Shown here: positions 16,920 through 25,500 of the stretch, piece after piece | How positions within the stretch are numbered: position 1 is the first letter of the stretch | How the letters are laid out: each line of letters starts with the position of its first letter | NCBI RefSeq assembly: GCF_030348505.1 | Contig: NZ_JAUCFJ010000002.1 | Coordinates: 3,476,001 to 3,540,000, forward strand | Direction of reading: 5' to 3' | DNA: 64,000 nt | Origin: Lysinibacillus sp. G4S2 | GTDB lineage: Bacteria > Bacillota > Bacilli > Bacillales_A > Planococcaceae | Notes under the pieces: generated by a model | Told to the model about the DNA's origin: nothing | Database searches by the model: none | What the model saw: the letters and a program-made list of their open reading frames with translations, nothing else | Translations under genes and position numbers: made by a program

Positions 16920-17345
16920 TTAGACAGCGTAGCCGCCTTCGATTTTCGCCAAGTCTGTTTTGTCTTTCTTTTGCTTAACGTATAAGTAGAATTCACCGAT
17001 ACCTTCTGTGTCACCATATTTTTCTGTGTAGTCAACAACAAAAGCATTTGGGAAATGAATTTTTCTTACTACTTGATCAGCAGAAATAACTTCTAATGTT
17101 ACTTTACGGTAACAGTCAGCCTTTTCAGCTGGTACTAATGACCATAAACCTAATTTCATCGTATCATCAGAATTGTCACCATCAGTTGCAGTAAGAATTT
17201 TACCTCTAATTTTTAAAGTTGCTCCTACATCTGTAGAACGTGCGTTAGAGTCATTTGGAGTATCTGTATCATACTCAACAGATATAATGCTATCTAACCC
17301 TAGTTCAATTGCTTCTGATCCTTCTACTTTTAATACAAAACCCAT
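16920..17345 (-). CDS. Hcp/phage tail-tube-like protein
   Basis: 141 aa with the strongest ribosome binding site of the locus (AGGAGGT, seven bases before ATG). It is compact and beta-rich with one short helical region. It starts GFVLKVEGSEAIELGLDSII, followed by VEYDTDTPNDSNARSTDVGA, LKIRGKILTA, WSLVPAEKADCYRKVTLEVI, and ends FPNAFVVDYTEKYGDTEGIG and EFYLYVKQKKDK. This is the layout of Hcp/gp19 tube proteins: an early strand pair, a middle helix, and the 'F..a.v..Y.e.....G.g.f.l.l' final strands. It lies directly after the sheath-like gene, as tube genes usually do, and upstream of an attenuator. A stacked hexameric ring role is likely. Confidence 0.72.
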   Translation of the reverse strand: MGFVLKVEGSEAIELGLDSIISVEYDTDTPNDSNARSTDVGATLKIRGKILTATDGDNSDDTMKLGLWSLVPAEKADCYRKVTLEVISADQVVRKIHFPNAFVVDYTEKYGDTEGIGEFYLYVKQKKDKTDLAKIEGGYAV

Positions 17346-17504
17346 TCTTATTACCTCCTAAAATTTGTTGAATCGACTTGTAAACTGCTGTAGATGAAAT
17401 ATATAATGTTTTCAATTTCTCAAGCCTCATGCAAGTGCATAAAGCATTAAGAAATATGTAATCATTTCACCTTACAATTTACGGTAGATTCGTATTTATG
17501 TTAA

Positions 17505-17524
17505 AAGATTTATGAATAAATCTT
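17505..17524 (-). other. AT-rich hairpin after the sheath-like gene
   Basis: AAGATTTA-TGAA-TAAATCTT is a perfect 8-bp stem in the 222-bp gap between the sheath-like and tube-like genes. The minus strand continues TTTAACAT, so it could be a weak terminator or processing site that sets the sheath-to-tube ratio. Nothing else is evident in 17346-17567. Confidence 0.35.
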
Positions 17525-17567
17525 AAACATCCTACTTAAAAAGTTGCTCATTGTCTGTTTAAACTTG

Positions 17568-19736
17568 TTAGGCCTTGACGGCACTTGATGCCTTTGTAAT
17601 CATCACTTCAAGGTTCTTCACATTACCGTTAAACATCAGGTCAATCTGACATGTGCTTGTTTTTTCATCGATAATGTAGCCGATGTCATCTCCATCGTGA
17701 ATAATGGAGTTTACAAAGCCTTTGTCATTAAGCCATTTGCTTTTTTGACTACTTGGATTATTACTAAAGAATCGAACGATATTTTCGTGCTTAAAGTCAC
17801 CTGATTGGAATCGTAGAATTCTCTCAATATACGTACTAACCTGTGTTTTGTAGATTGAATCAAATCCGTCTTCTTCCATCGCCAAGCTTCTTGCTTTATA
17901 CACGGTAATACGTTTAATATCTTTATCTTGAAGCTGAGCATTTTCCGAAGAGAACACAAAGCCAAAGCTTCTGCTGTTAATAGCATCTTTAATATTATTA
18001 GTAAAGCCTGAGATTTCTTTTGCCATTGTAGTAACGGCTCTAAGTGAGTTATCACCGGCTTCAATATCGAATCGTACACCAGGGTAATTTCTCTGAACAT
18101 TTCTGAAAGATTCTTTCAAATATTCTGGACATTGATAAGCTGAGACGATACCTGCAGCTACATAACTAGCACCAACATAGACGCCTTCTATCCAAAGCTT
18201 TAAGATATCTTCTTTTTCTTTAGACAGACGTGCTCCATTTTCTGTTGTCTGCATTCTTGTATCAATGATTACACCTGATTTATCTTTAGGAATAATGGTG
18301 AAGTTCGGTAGACATGGTATCGCGAACTCACTATAATCTTTTCGAACAAGCAATGAGCATTTATCGATAAGGCGATCAATACCTGCTGTTGCAATGCCAT
18401 TGAACGTTGTTTCTTCTTCTGCCATGAAATTGAAGAAAATTTGTATCTTATAATCTTTCACAGTATCTAGAAGAATAGATAACGATTCCATTGTATTACC
18501 TTCTTGCTTAGCAACTTTATCGTTCCCTTTAAATCTAGATCTGCTAACTTTCATTTTTCCAGATGCCTCTAGTTCTAGAGCAGGGACAATCCCGTACCAC
18601 ACTGTATCTGTAAAGTCATTTTTCGAGTTAACAGTATTTAAATACGTGCGTAATCTTGGCATATTATTACTTTTAACGAGCATGTCTAACTTTGTGTTCG
18701 TTACAAGTAACGAAGGCTGCATACCTTTGTTTTTAGTCGCATACTGATCAAAGTACATTTTTACGCCTAATAGTTTTTCAACTAATGGTTTCACTGTTTT
18801 TACAAATTCATCCTTAGCATTCTTATAGAATTCTAAGTATGTATTGTAGTTTTGTACCTCAGTTTCTACATCAAATTCAGCCTTTACAGCTGGCAATGGA
18901 GAGAATGTTCTTACGACTAAATCTTTGACATAAGAGGATGGGGATTCTGTAATCTCCTCGTAGTCCTCTTCAAAAACTGTGCTTAAACCATAGTTACTAT
19001 TTTCTTCAATAACCATCAGTTCAGAGCTATTATTTTGTGGTGCTTCAATGATTTTTAATTCACCGTTGTCACCAATAGAAAGTGTCCCAATTTGTAATTT
19101 TTCGGATTCATCTTCATCCTGATTAGCACCTAACAATAGTCTTGTTTTAATATCTTCGATTGCTAGAGGAAGCATCGCCATGACATTGTTGTAATTTCTA
19201 CTTGCAACTTCGAACATCAGGTTAAGCTTGTCCCCTGTATCCAATTTTTTAGGATCACCGTCATCTAATTTGTCATATTCACCGTATAAGTAATGGATTT
19301 CTTTTCTGACTTGTCGAATGTCATCCATAACCTTTTTAGGAGAAATCATATCAAGCAGATTTTCAAATTTAAAATCTACATTCGCAATTCCCTGACTTCT
19401 TTTCGTATCGATGAGGGTAAATAGCATCTTTAAAAAATCATTATTTTGATCAATGGCTATTTCAGAAATGCAGTCATCTTGAATGCCTTCAGGTTTTTTC
19501 AATGTATACATTACCTTTTGGTTAGCAGCATTGTAGAATGAATAAACCGTTGGAGAAAATTTATCTAAAAATTCGTCGAAGCTTTTGACAAGTAGATATT
19601 GATTAATTTCTTTAATCTTTTCATCACTAAGACTGTCAATCCCTTTTACATCTCCAACAAGCGTAATTAAATCCATTTTTTCGGGATTAATTTCCTCAAA
19701 GAGCATGGTTCTGTTTGTTTGACTAATAATCTCCAT
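17568..19736 (-). CDS. Candidate contractile sheath protein (TssBC-like fusion or divergent phage sheath)
   Basis: 722 aa, no signal peptide or membrane helix. Residues ~15-180 (LITLVGDVKGIDSLSDEKIK, FKFENLLDMISPKKVMDDIR) recall the small sheath subunit TssB with its 'F.s..df.P..v' element. Residues ~300-720 recall the large subunit and phage sheath C-termini: FVKTVKPLVEKLLGVKMYFD, DTVWYGIVPALELEAS, a LVRKDYSEFAIPCLPNFTII strand set, WIEGVYVGASYVAAGIVSAY, and a final RITVYKARSLAMEEDG region before short strands. It is the first gene of the operon and lies just upstream of the tube-like gene. No identity to a named family is certain; the sheath call rests on size, order and weak pattern. Confidence 0.55.
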   Translation of the reverse strand: MEIISQTNRTMLFEEINPEKMDLITLVGDVKGIDSLSDEKIKEINQYLLVKSFDEFLDKFSPTVYSFYNAANQKVMYTLKKPEGIQDDCISEIAIDQNNDFLKMLFTLIDTKRSQGIANVDFKFENLLDMISPKKVMDDIRQVRKEIHYLYGEYDKLDDGDPKKLDTGDKLNLMFEVASRNYNNVMAMLPLAIEDIKTRLLLGANQDEDESEKLQIGTLSIGDNGELKIIEAPQNNSSELMVIEENSNYGLSTVFEEDYEEITESPSSYVKDLVVRTFSPLPAVKAEFDVETEVQNYNTYLEFYKNAKDEFVKTVKPLVEKLLGVKMYFDQYATKNKGMQPSLLVTNTKLDMLVKSNNMPRLRTYLNTVNSKNDFTDTVWYGIVPALELEASGKMKVSRSRFKGNDKVAKQEGNTMESLSILLDTVKDYKIQIFFNFMAEEETTFNGIATAGIDRLIDKCSLLVRKDYSEFAIPCLPNFTIIPKDKSGVIIDTRMQTTENGARLSKEKEDILKLWIEGVYVGASYVAAGIVSAYQCPEYLKESFRNVQRNYPGVRFDIEAGDNSLRAVTTMAKEISGFTNNIKDAINSRSFGFVFSSENAQLQDKDIKRITVYKARSLAMEEDGFDSIYKTQVSTYIERILRFQSGDFKHENIVRFFSNNPSSQKSKWLNDKGFVNSIIHDGDDIGYIIDEKTSTCQIDLMFNGNVKNLEVMITKASSAVKA

Positions 19737-20118
19737 TCAGTCGGCCGTATGATTATACAGCCATCCCTCCTTTTTATAACGAATTTCGAGTAAGCATAAT
19801 CATTAGTGAGTAACGAATCAAATAATTATCACCAAAACCCAATATTTGAAAAATAGTTATAAAACTATAAACATAGGGAATCTTCAGTTATTCCAAAGAT
19901 TAGTAATAAATATACTTAATTCTACATGCTTAAACATCACTGATGACTTTATGTATCACAAAGTAACTATATACAATATCTAAATTTACTGTCAATAATT
20001 TCAATAGAATATTATGTAAAATAAGAATATTGTTTCATATTTGGCAAAATTCAGATGAAGTTAAATTTATGATATTTTATGTAAAAAAGATGCGCTATTC
20101 TCTATTTTTTAATATAAA
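19737..20118 (-). promoter_or_regulatory. Leader of the sheath-tube operon with a mini-ORF
   Basis: The only good Shine-Dalgarno sequence (AAGGAGGG, 19765-19772) abuts a four-codon mini-ORF, ATG GCT GTA TAA (19764-19753). The sheath ATG at 19736 follows 16 bases later, is directly preceded by an in-frame TGA, and has no ribosome binding site of its own. Reinitiation after the mini-ORF would explain this. The rest is AT-rich sequence expected to hold the operon promoter, which I cannot assign with confidence. Confidence 0.45.
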
Positions 20119-20158
20119 AACAGCTTACGGCGTTGTTGTTTCTAGTCCATAAGCTGTT
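20119..20158 (-). terminator. Rho-independent terminator of the kinase gene
   Basis: Perfect 9-bp arms AACAGCTTA (20119) and TAAGCTGTT (20158) lie ~60 bp after the kinase stop. On the minus strand the stem is followed by TTTTATATTAAAAAAT. It separates the kinase transcript from the sheath operon. Confidence 0.75.
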
Positions 20159-20220
20159 CGGTAAGCACCTATTTAGTTTTGTAAAATGATAATATAGAAT
20201 CATTTTTGTAAAATGATTGG

Positions 20221-21147
20221 TCATTTAGAATTATTTTCCTTATTATAGTTCTTTATCCTGTTGATAATAGGTTCAAAAGAAATTATTAATTCCATATATT
20301 TAAGTGAAGGACATCTTCTTTTTGCATGCACAGATAGCCCCCACATAATAGTTTGTGACAACAGAATACTCACTTTTTTATTATAAAACCTTACATTCTC
20401 AATCCTATCCTCGATTAGTCGCTGGGATATATCCATTGGAATTACATTTGTCAGTGAAAAATAAAATGTTGCAGCTAAACTATAGATATCGGTATAGACA
20501 CCTTGCTCCGACTTATAGGAATATTGTTCAAGAGGAGAATAGCCTGGACTTGTAAAAATTTGATAATTTTCAGTAGTTTTATAAAAAATCGCTGAACCAA
20601 AATCTAGTAAATATGGATTACCCTCTGAATCTATCATAATATTACTTGGTTTAATGTCTCTATGGAGTATGCCTTTTTTATGCAAATAACGCAAAGCATT
20701 CATTAAAGGAAGAAATATATCCGAATATACATGATCTCTTTCATGAATTTGATACTTATTTAAATACTGATCTAACAACATCCCTTCATAATATTCCATA
20801 ACGATATAAATCGATTCATTTTCCTCAAAATGTTCGATATATTTGACGATATTGCGATGATCTATTTGCTGCATAATGAAGGCTTCATTTAGAAAAATCT
20901 CTTTTAAATCTTTAAATTTCTGCTTCGTTGAAGGTAAACGGTTAACTACAGTCTTATTATCTAAATCCCGTAAAGCGATTTCATTTGGAAAGAACTCTTT
21001 AATAATTAGCTGATTCCCTTCATTGATATTCTCCACGATATAAACAAAAGACAATTTACTAGTTGCAAGTATTTCTTTAATTTTATATGTATCTTTCAAA
21101 ACACTGTTTATCGGTAAGCTCAATTCAACTTGAGTCGTCGCTTGCAT
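20221..21147 (-). CDS. Hanks-type Ser/Thr protein kinase
   Basis: 308 aa, essentially a lone kinase domain. N-lobe: INSVLKDTYKIKEIL, the ATP lysine in LIIKEFFPNEIALRD, and EAFIMQQIDHRNIVKYIEHF. Catalytic loop ILHRDIKPSNIMID, metal-binding LLDFGSA, and activation segment FTSPGYSPLEQYS. No transmembrane helix or PASTA domain follows, unlike PrkC. It is upstream of the FHA/PP2C operon but in its own unit. By analogy with PpkA in T6SS it probably phosphorylates an apparatus or FHA protein. It could instead belong functionally to the adjacent peptide cluster, though this is less likely. Confidence 0.85.
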   Translation of the reverse strand: MQATTQVELSLPINSVLKDTYKIKEILATSKLSFVYIVENINEGNQLIIKEFFPNEIALRDLDNKTVVNRLPSTKQKFKDLKEIFLNEAFIMQQIDHRNIVKYIEHFEENESIYIVMEYYEGMLLDQYLNKYQIHERDHVYSDIFLPLMNALRYLHKKGILHRDIKPSNIMIDSEGNPYLLDFGSAIFYKTTENYQIFTSPGYSPLEQYSYKSEQGVYTDIYSLAATFYFSLTNVIPMDISQRLIEDRIENVRFYNKKVSILLSQTIMWGLSVHAKRRCPSLKYMELIISFEPIINRIKNYNKENNSK

Positions 21148-21459
21148 TTTCGATCAATCATCCCTTTCAACACAAAACTATGAATAATCAGTTTCATATT
21201 CAACGCAAAATATGTAATTATTTTAACTAAAATACAAATTAATGTAAGTATATCAACGTACACTCTTATATTAAATAGTTCTCTTATAGTAGTTCTACAT
21301 CGAATGGTGGGGTTAGGCACAATGTGAAGCTGTTGCTTTGGTTTTTCCCGGCACTTTAATAGTATTTATTTTTCCTCCATTTAAAAACTCACATCCTTGA
21401 ACCTTATATAAGTGGTAACATTATACAATCACCTGTATAGCTTAAGTTTTAAACTATTT
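21148..21459. other. Intergenic region with a coding remnant
   Basis: On the minus strand a ~35-codon stretch (about 21420-21318) reads CEFLNGGKINTIKVPGKTKA and then ends at a stop. It has no start or ribosome binding site and looks like a decayed C-terminus. The promoter of the kinase should lie near 21150-21300, but no convincing -35/-10 pair is seen. Confidence 0.3.
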
Positions 21460-21630
21460 TTATTTTTCTGGATTTTTGAATATTGGAGCAACTTGTACAG
21501 CTATCGGGTAATATAGTTTTTCATTATAGCTCAGTACCTCTTCAGGCCATGCGGAAAATAAAATAGCCGTATATCTGATTAAAAAATCAAGGCTATACGA
21601 CCATTCGTGACACGTACCGAGAAGGTGCAC
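21460..21630 (-). pseudogene. 56-codon coding remnant, family unknown
   Basis: Reads from a GTG at 21630, directly after a stop codon, to a TAA at 21460: CHEWSYSLDFLIRYTAILFS, then AWPEEVLSYNEKLYYPIAVQ and VAPIFKNPEK. The composition is protein-like, but there is no ribosome binding site and the N-terminus is missing. It probably is the end of a lost gene. Real small-protein status cannot be excluded. Confidence 0.3.
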
Positions 21631-21741
21631 TTATTTTTTATAATTCCGTATTACCATATATATGTAGAAAAGTGTAAAATATATCTAGTAGTCACCATGG
21701 ATAATGAATAATTTGGAAAATAATGCAAAAGGATGGAGTGT

Positions 21742-22380
21742 ATGATTTATTATTTTGACTCAATTGACCTCTTCACACAAGAGATCTGCAATAAAATGAT
21801 TGAAAAACTTCCATATGAACGACAGCAAAAAGTTCTACATTATAAACGGTTAGTTGATAAAAAACTCAGTATTATTTCTTATCTACTATTAATGTATGGA
21901 TTAAAGAACGAATACGCATTCTCACAAACAATAAATTTTGGGTATCAAGAAAATCAAAAACCGTATCTACTTAATAACCCACATATTCAGTTTAACATTA
22001 GCCATTGTGACTACTGTGTGGTAGTTGCTATTTCTAAACGAGAGATCGGTATTGATGTTCAAGACTTTATTGAGTACGATCAGAAATTGGCTGAAGTAGT
22101 ATGTAGTAAGGAAGAGCTTGATACCTTGAATCGTAGTAATTGTCCAGAAATAGTTTTTACTCGATACTGGACTCTAAAAGAAAGTTATTTAAAAATGACA
22201 GGTGAAGGTATCTCAGAAGATATGATACATATAGATTTCTCATCTCAATCAGAGATGACATTTGAAAAATATCATAGTTATTTTCAATTATTTCATAACA
22301 AAAATTATATTATAAGTAGTTGCTCTCTTGAGCCTAATATGAAAATCAATAGGCTCTCTTTAATTGACTTAATTCAATAA
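21742..22380 (+). CDS. Sfp-type 4'-phosphopantetheinyl transferase
   Basis: 212 aa from ATG 21742, preferred over 21733 because AAAGGA/GGAG precede it and the product then begins MIYYFDSIDLF like Sfp. Family motifs are intact: KPYLLNNPHIQFNISHCDYC, the metal site IGIDVQDF (residues ~107), and YWTLKESYLKMTGEGIS (~153). The enzyme moves phosphopantetheine from CoA to the serine of carrier domains, so it should activate the six T domains of the convergent synthetases. It is the only plus-strand gene in the peptide cluster. Confidence 0.93.
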   Translation: MIYYFDSIDLFTQEICNKMIEKLPYERQQKVLHYKRLVDKKLSIISYLLLMYGLKNEYAFSQTINFGYQENQKPYLLNNPHIQFNISHCDYCVVVAISKREIGIDVQDFIEYDQKLAEVVCSKEELDTLNRSNCPEIVFTRYWTLKESYLKMTGEGISEDMIHIDFSSQSEMTFEKYHSYFQLFHNKNYIISSCSLEPNMKINRLSLIDLIQ

Positions 22381-22465
22381 AGTGAATGTTTAAAAATGCA
22401 TTCCATTACATTAGTGGAGTCCATATATTCCCCCGCAATAATTTTGCTAATACTTTATTATAATA

Positions 22466-22501
22466 CCTCCGAATCAATGGAATTGTTCATTAATTCGGAG
22501 G
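22466..22501. terminator. Bidirectional terminator between the Sfp-type and synthetase genes
   Basis: Perfect arms CCTCCGAAT and ATTCGGAGG with partial inner pairing (AATGGAA/TTCATT). It is followed by ATTTTAT on the plus strand and TATTATAATAAAG on the minus strand. It is placed between convergent genes. Confidence 0.7.
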
Positions 22502-22571
22502 ATTTTATATGTGATTTAAGCTTATACTAAGGCATAATTTATAAGGCTGTTAAACATTTAATCTAGATTTT

Positions 22572-25500
22572 TCATGAGAACTCTAATGTACAGAGATTAT
22601 TCTCTAGTAAGTTAAACTCATTTTGTAAAATTTCTTCTATGTTTTTCGAACATTTTTTAAACATAGGATAAAATACTACTAAATAATTATCAAAGTTATT
22701 TACAACAATTTCTGTACTACCTCTGTAATTATCTTTATTTGTAATTTCCAGGAATGATTCATACGTTAAATCAAATGCACCTTGATAGTTAATCGAGAGA
22801 ACTGATGGTACTATGGAAGGTAAATCATCTCTTTCTTTAGAAAGAAGTTCCATAAAATTAATATGTTGAGTTTTTTTAGCTTTTTGAATTCTTTCTACAT
22901 ACTCCTGCATGTTCCATTCCATCATATCTTGGTTACAATCTAGTAATATTGGCAACAAGTCTAAAAATTCTCCCAATGTATTTGTGTAATCATTTTTCAT
23001 ATATCTTCTATCTTCCTGCAATATAAACATTGGTATTATTGATGAATTTTCTGGAACTAACTGATTCTCTCTAGCAAGAACCTTCAATAAGTGCATCAGT
23101 AGATTCCATGGTTTTTCTTTGTATAAATTTAATATACTTGGCCCCATTTTTATTAAAGATCGTGTTGATTTTACGAGAACATTCTCTTCATTATAAGTTA
23201 TGTTTGTATCCACGCAATTTAAATAACTATTAAGATATAACTCAGATATTTCTCCATTGTTACTATTTCCATCATAGTGTGTAACTTCATGTATATATTG
23301 GTCATAAGATTCCTTCATTATTATTGATTTGTCCACATTGTAATCGAGTAAATGCTGAATCTTCTCTTGGAAGATTTGTGTACTTGTTTTATCCCAAACA
23401 CTATGATGCACAATAATATGAATGGTATGGTGTCGTTCAGATTCTTTCGTAATTACTATCCTACTCAAAACATTTCCAGATTTCTCATCTCTCATTTTAT
23501 GAATTTGATCGTAAACATTATTAATGTAGTCAAGTGGTGCGTATCTCAAATCAATATAAGGAATATACCACGATGAATGATATTCATGTTCTAATATAAT
23601 ATATTCTCCCTGATTTTCCTTATAAGAACTTCTAAGTACACCTTGTTCTTGAATAATTTGTTTACATGCTTCAATCATCTTTGTTTTGTTATAGTTTCCT
23701 TCAAGGACAATTATTTCTTCAATTGTATTACCTTCTGTTGCAATAAAACATTTTTGCATAGTAGAGGCAACGTACTGTGCTTTAATTTCACTTGCTACAT
23801 TCTGATTAAATTTCAGTAATTCAATTTCTGAAGGATGTAACTTCGTATTTCTATTTGAATCAATACACATCTGTCTAAATGAATTTAAATTCATGACTGA
23901 TGATTCTAATAATCCGTATTGATCCATATGAATGATAAAATGTGGTATTTGTTGGAATACTAGTTGTTTTTGAATAAGCACTATTATCTGCTCTCTCAAC
24001 TCATTATTCAGATTTTCAACAAATAATACCGAGTAGAGTGTATTTTCTACTTGTATAGTCTTAAGAATGCTGTCTACTCCGAATTTTGACCATATAACCT
24101 GTGTTAGCTCGATACTCGAATCTGAATCTGCCAATTCTTGACGCTCAGTTTCTCTTGCTTTTACACAATGATCAATAATTTCTTCCAACTGCTGTTTAAA
24201 AATTCTTTGTAGTTTAGCCATGAAGTTCTTACTATATTTTGATTGATCATAACTTATGACCATATGGAGTTCCTTGTTGGAAATTGCACCGTTCATAGAG
24301 ATTGGAGTACCAAATCTATTTTCCTCTGAAACGTCCTCACCGTGAGGCATATCACTTAACACTAAGTCGTCTGCCGAATCTTCTTGAGTAAATTCGCCTA
24401 GATAGTTAAATGTAATATCAGGTATCTCTCCTTCTAGCACTTTATCTCCTAATTCTTTCAGTACACCATAGCCTATACCGCGATTTGGAACTCTTTTCAA
24501 GGTCTCTTTTGTATTATAAATATCATCTCTAATTATTTTCCCAATATTTCTTACGGCAATCGGATACACACTTGTAAACCAGCCAACAGTCCTATCTATT
24601 ACGGTTGGTTCACCGATTGGCTCTCTCCCGTGTCCTTCCATGCTTACTGATACTATTTCTTGTCCATTTAATTGATTTACAGCTCTAAATAATGCTGTTA
24701 ATAACAAATCGTTAATTTCAGTATTGTAAGCTCTACCTGCTTTATATAGCAGTTGATGTGTTTGTTCTTTTGTTAAGCAGATCTCCATATTTTGTATTTC
24801 ATATTCATCTCCACTTTTTATCGGTTGTAGCCTACTTAGCTTAACCATTTGCTCTGTCTCTTTCCAGAAGGGAATTTCTCTTGTTAATGCTGGCTGTTCT
24901 CTATATCTCAATAATGTCTCGCTCCATTTTTGGAATGACATCGTCTTAGATGGAAGAATTATCTCATTATTCTCTTTTGCTGCGTAATATCCTCTTTTTA
25001 AATCTTCTAAAATAATTCTCCACGATACGCCATCTACCACTAAATGGTGGATGCAAAGCATCAGATAATCTTTTTCCGTTGTTTGGAACATGCCTACTTT
25101 GAATAACGGTCCAGTTGAAAGATCAATACTCCCTTGTATCTCATTCGATTTCCTATTAATAGTCGAGTACAATTCATCTTTATTTTCAATATCTGAAAAA
25201 TCGTAAATTGATAAATCGAACATATTATTCTCTCCGACAGGTCGTATGTGCTGTTCGCCATTTATATATATCGCCCTCATCATATCATGTTGGTTTACTA
25301 TAGCGATTAGCGCTTTTCGAAGAAATTCTTTATTTATTTTTCCTTTACTCTCTAGCATAAAAGATTGATTGAAGTGATTAGGTTTTGCAAGTTGGCTTGC
25401 AAAGAAATCTTTTTGAATTGGAGTTAACGCTACTATACCTGTCACTTCACCTTGCTCGGCAGTCATTGCTTTTGCTTCGCTTATTTCTTTTCGTATAGCT

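Noticed and set aside
199-19736. Ordinary contractile-tail prophage
   Set aside because: No integrase, terminase, portal, capsid, holin or lysin; instead there are FHA, PP2C, Hsp70 and DnaJ genes.
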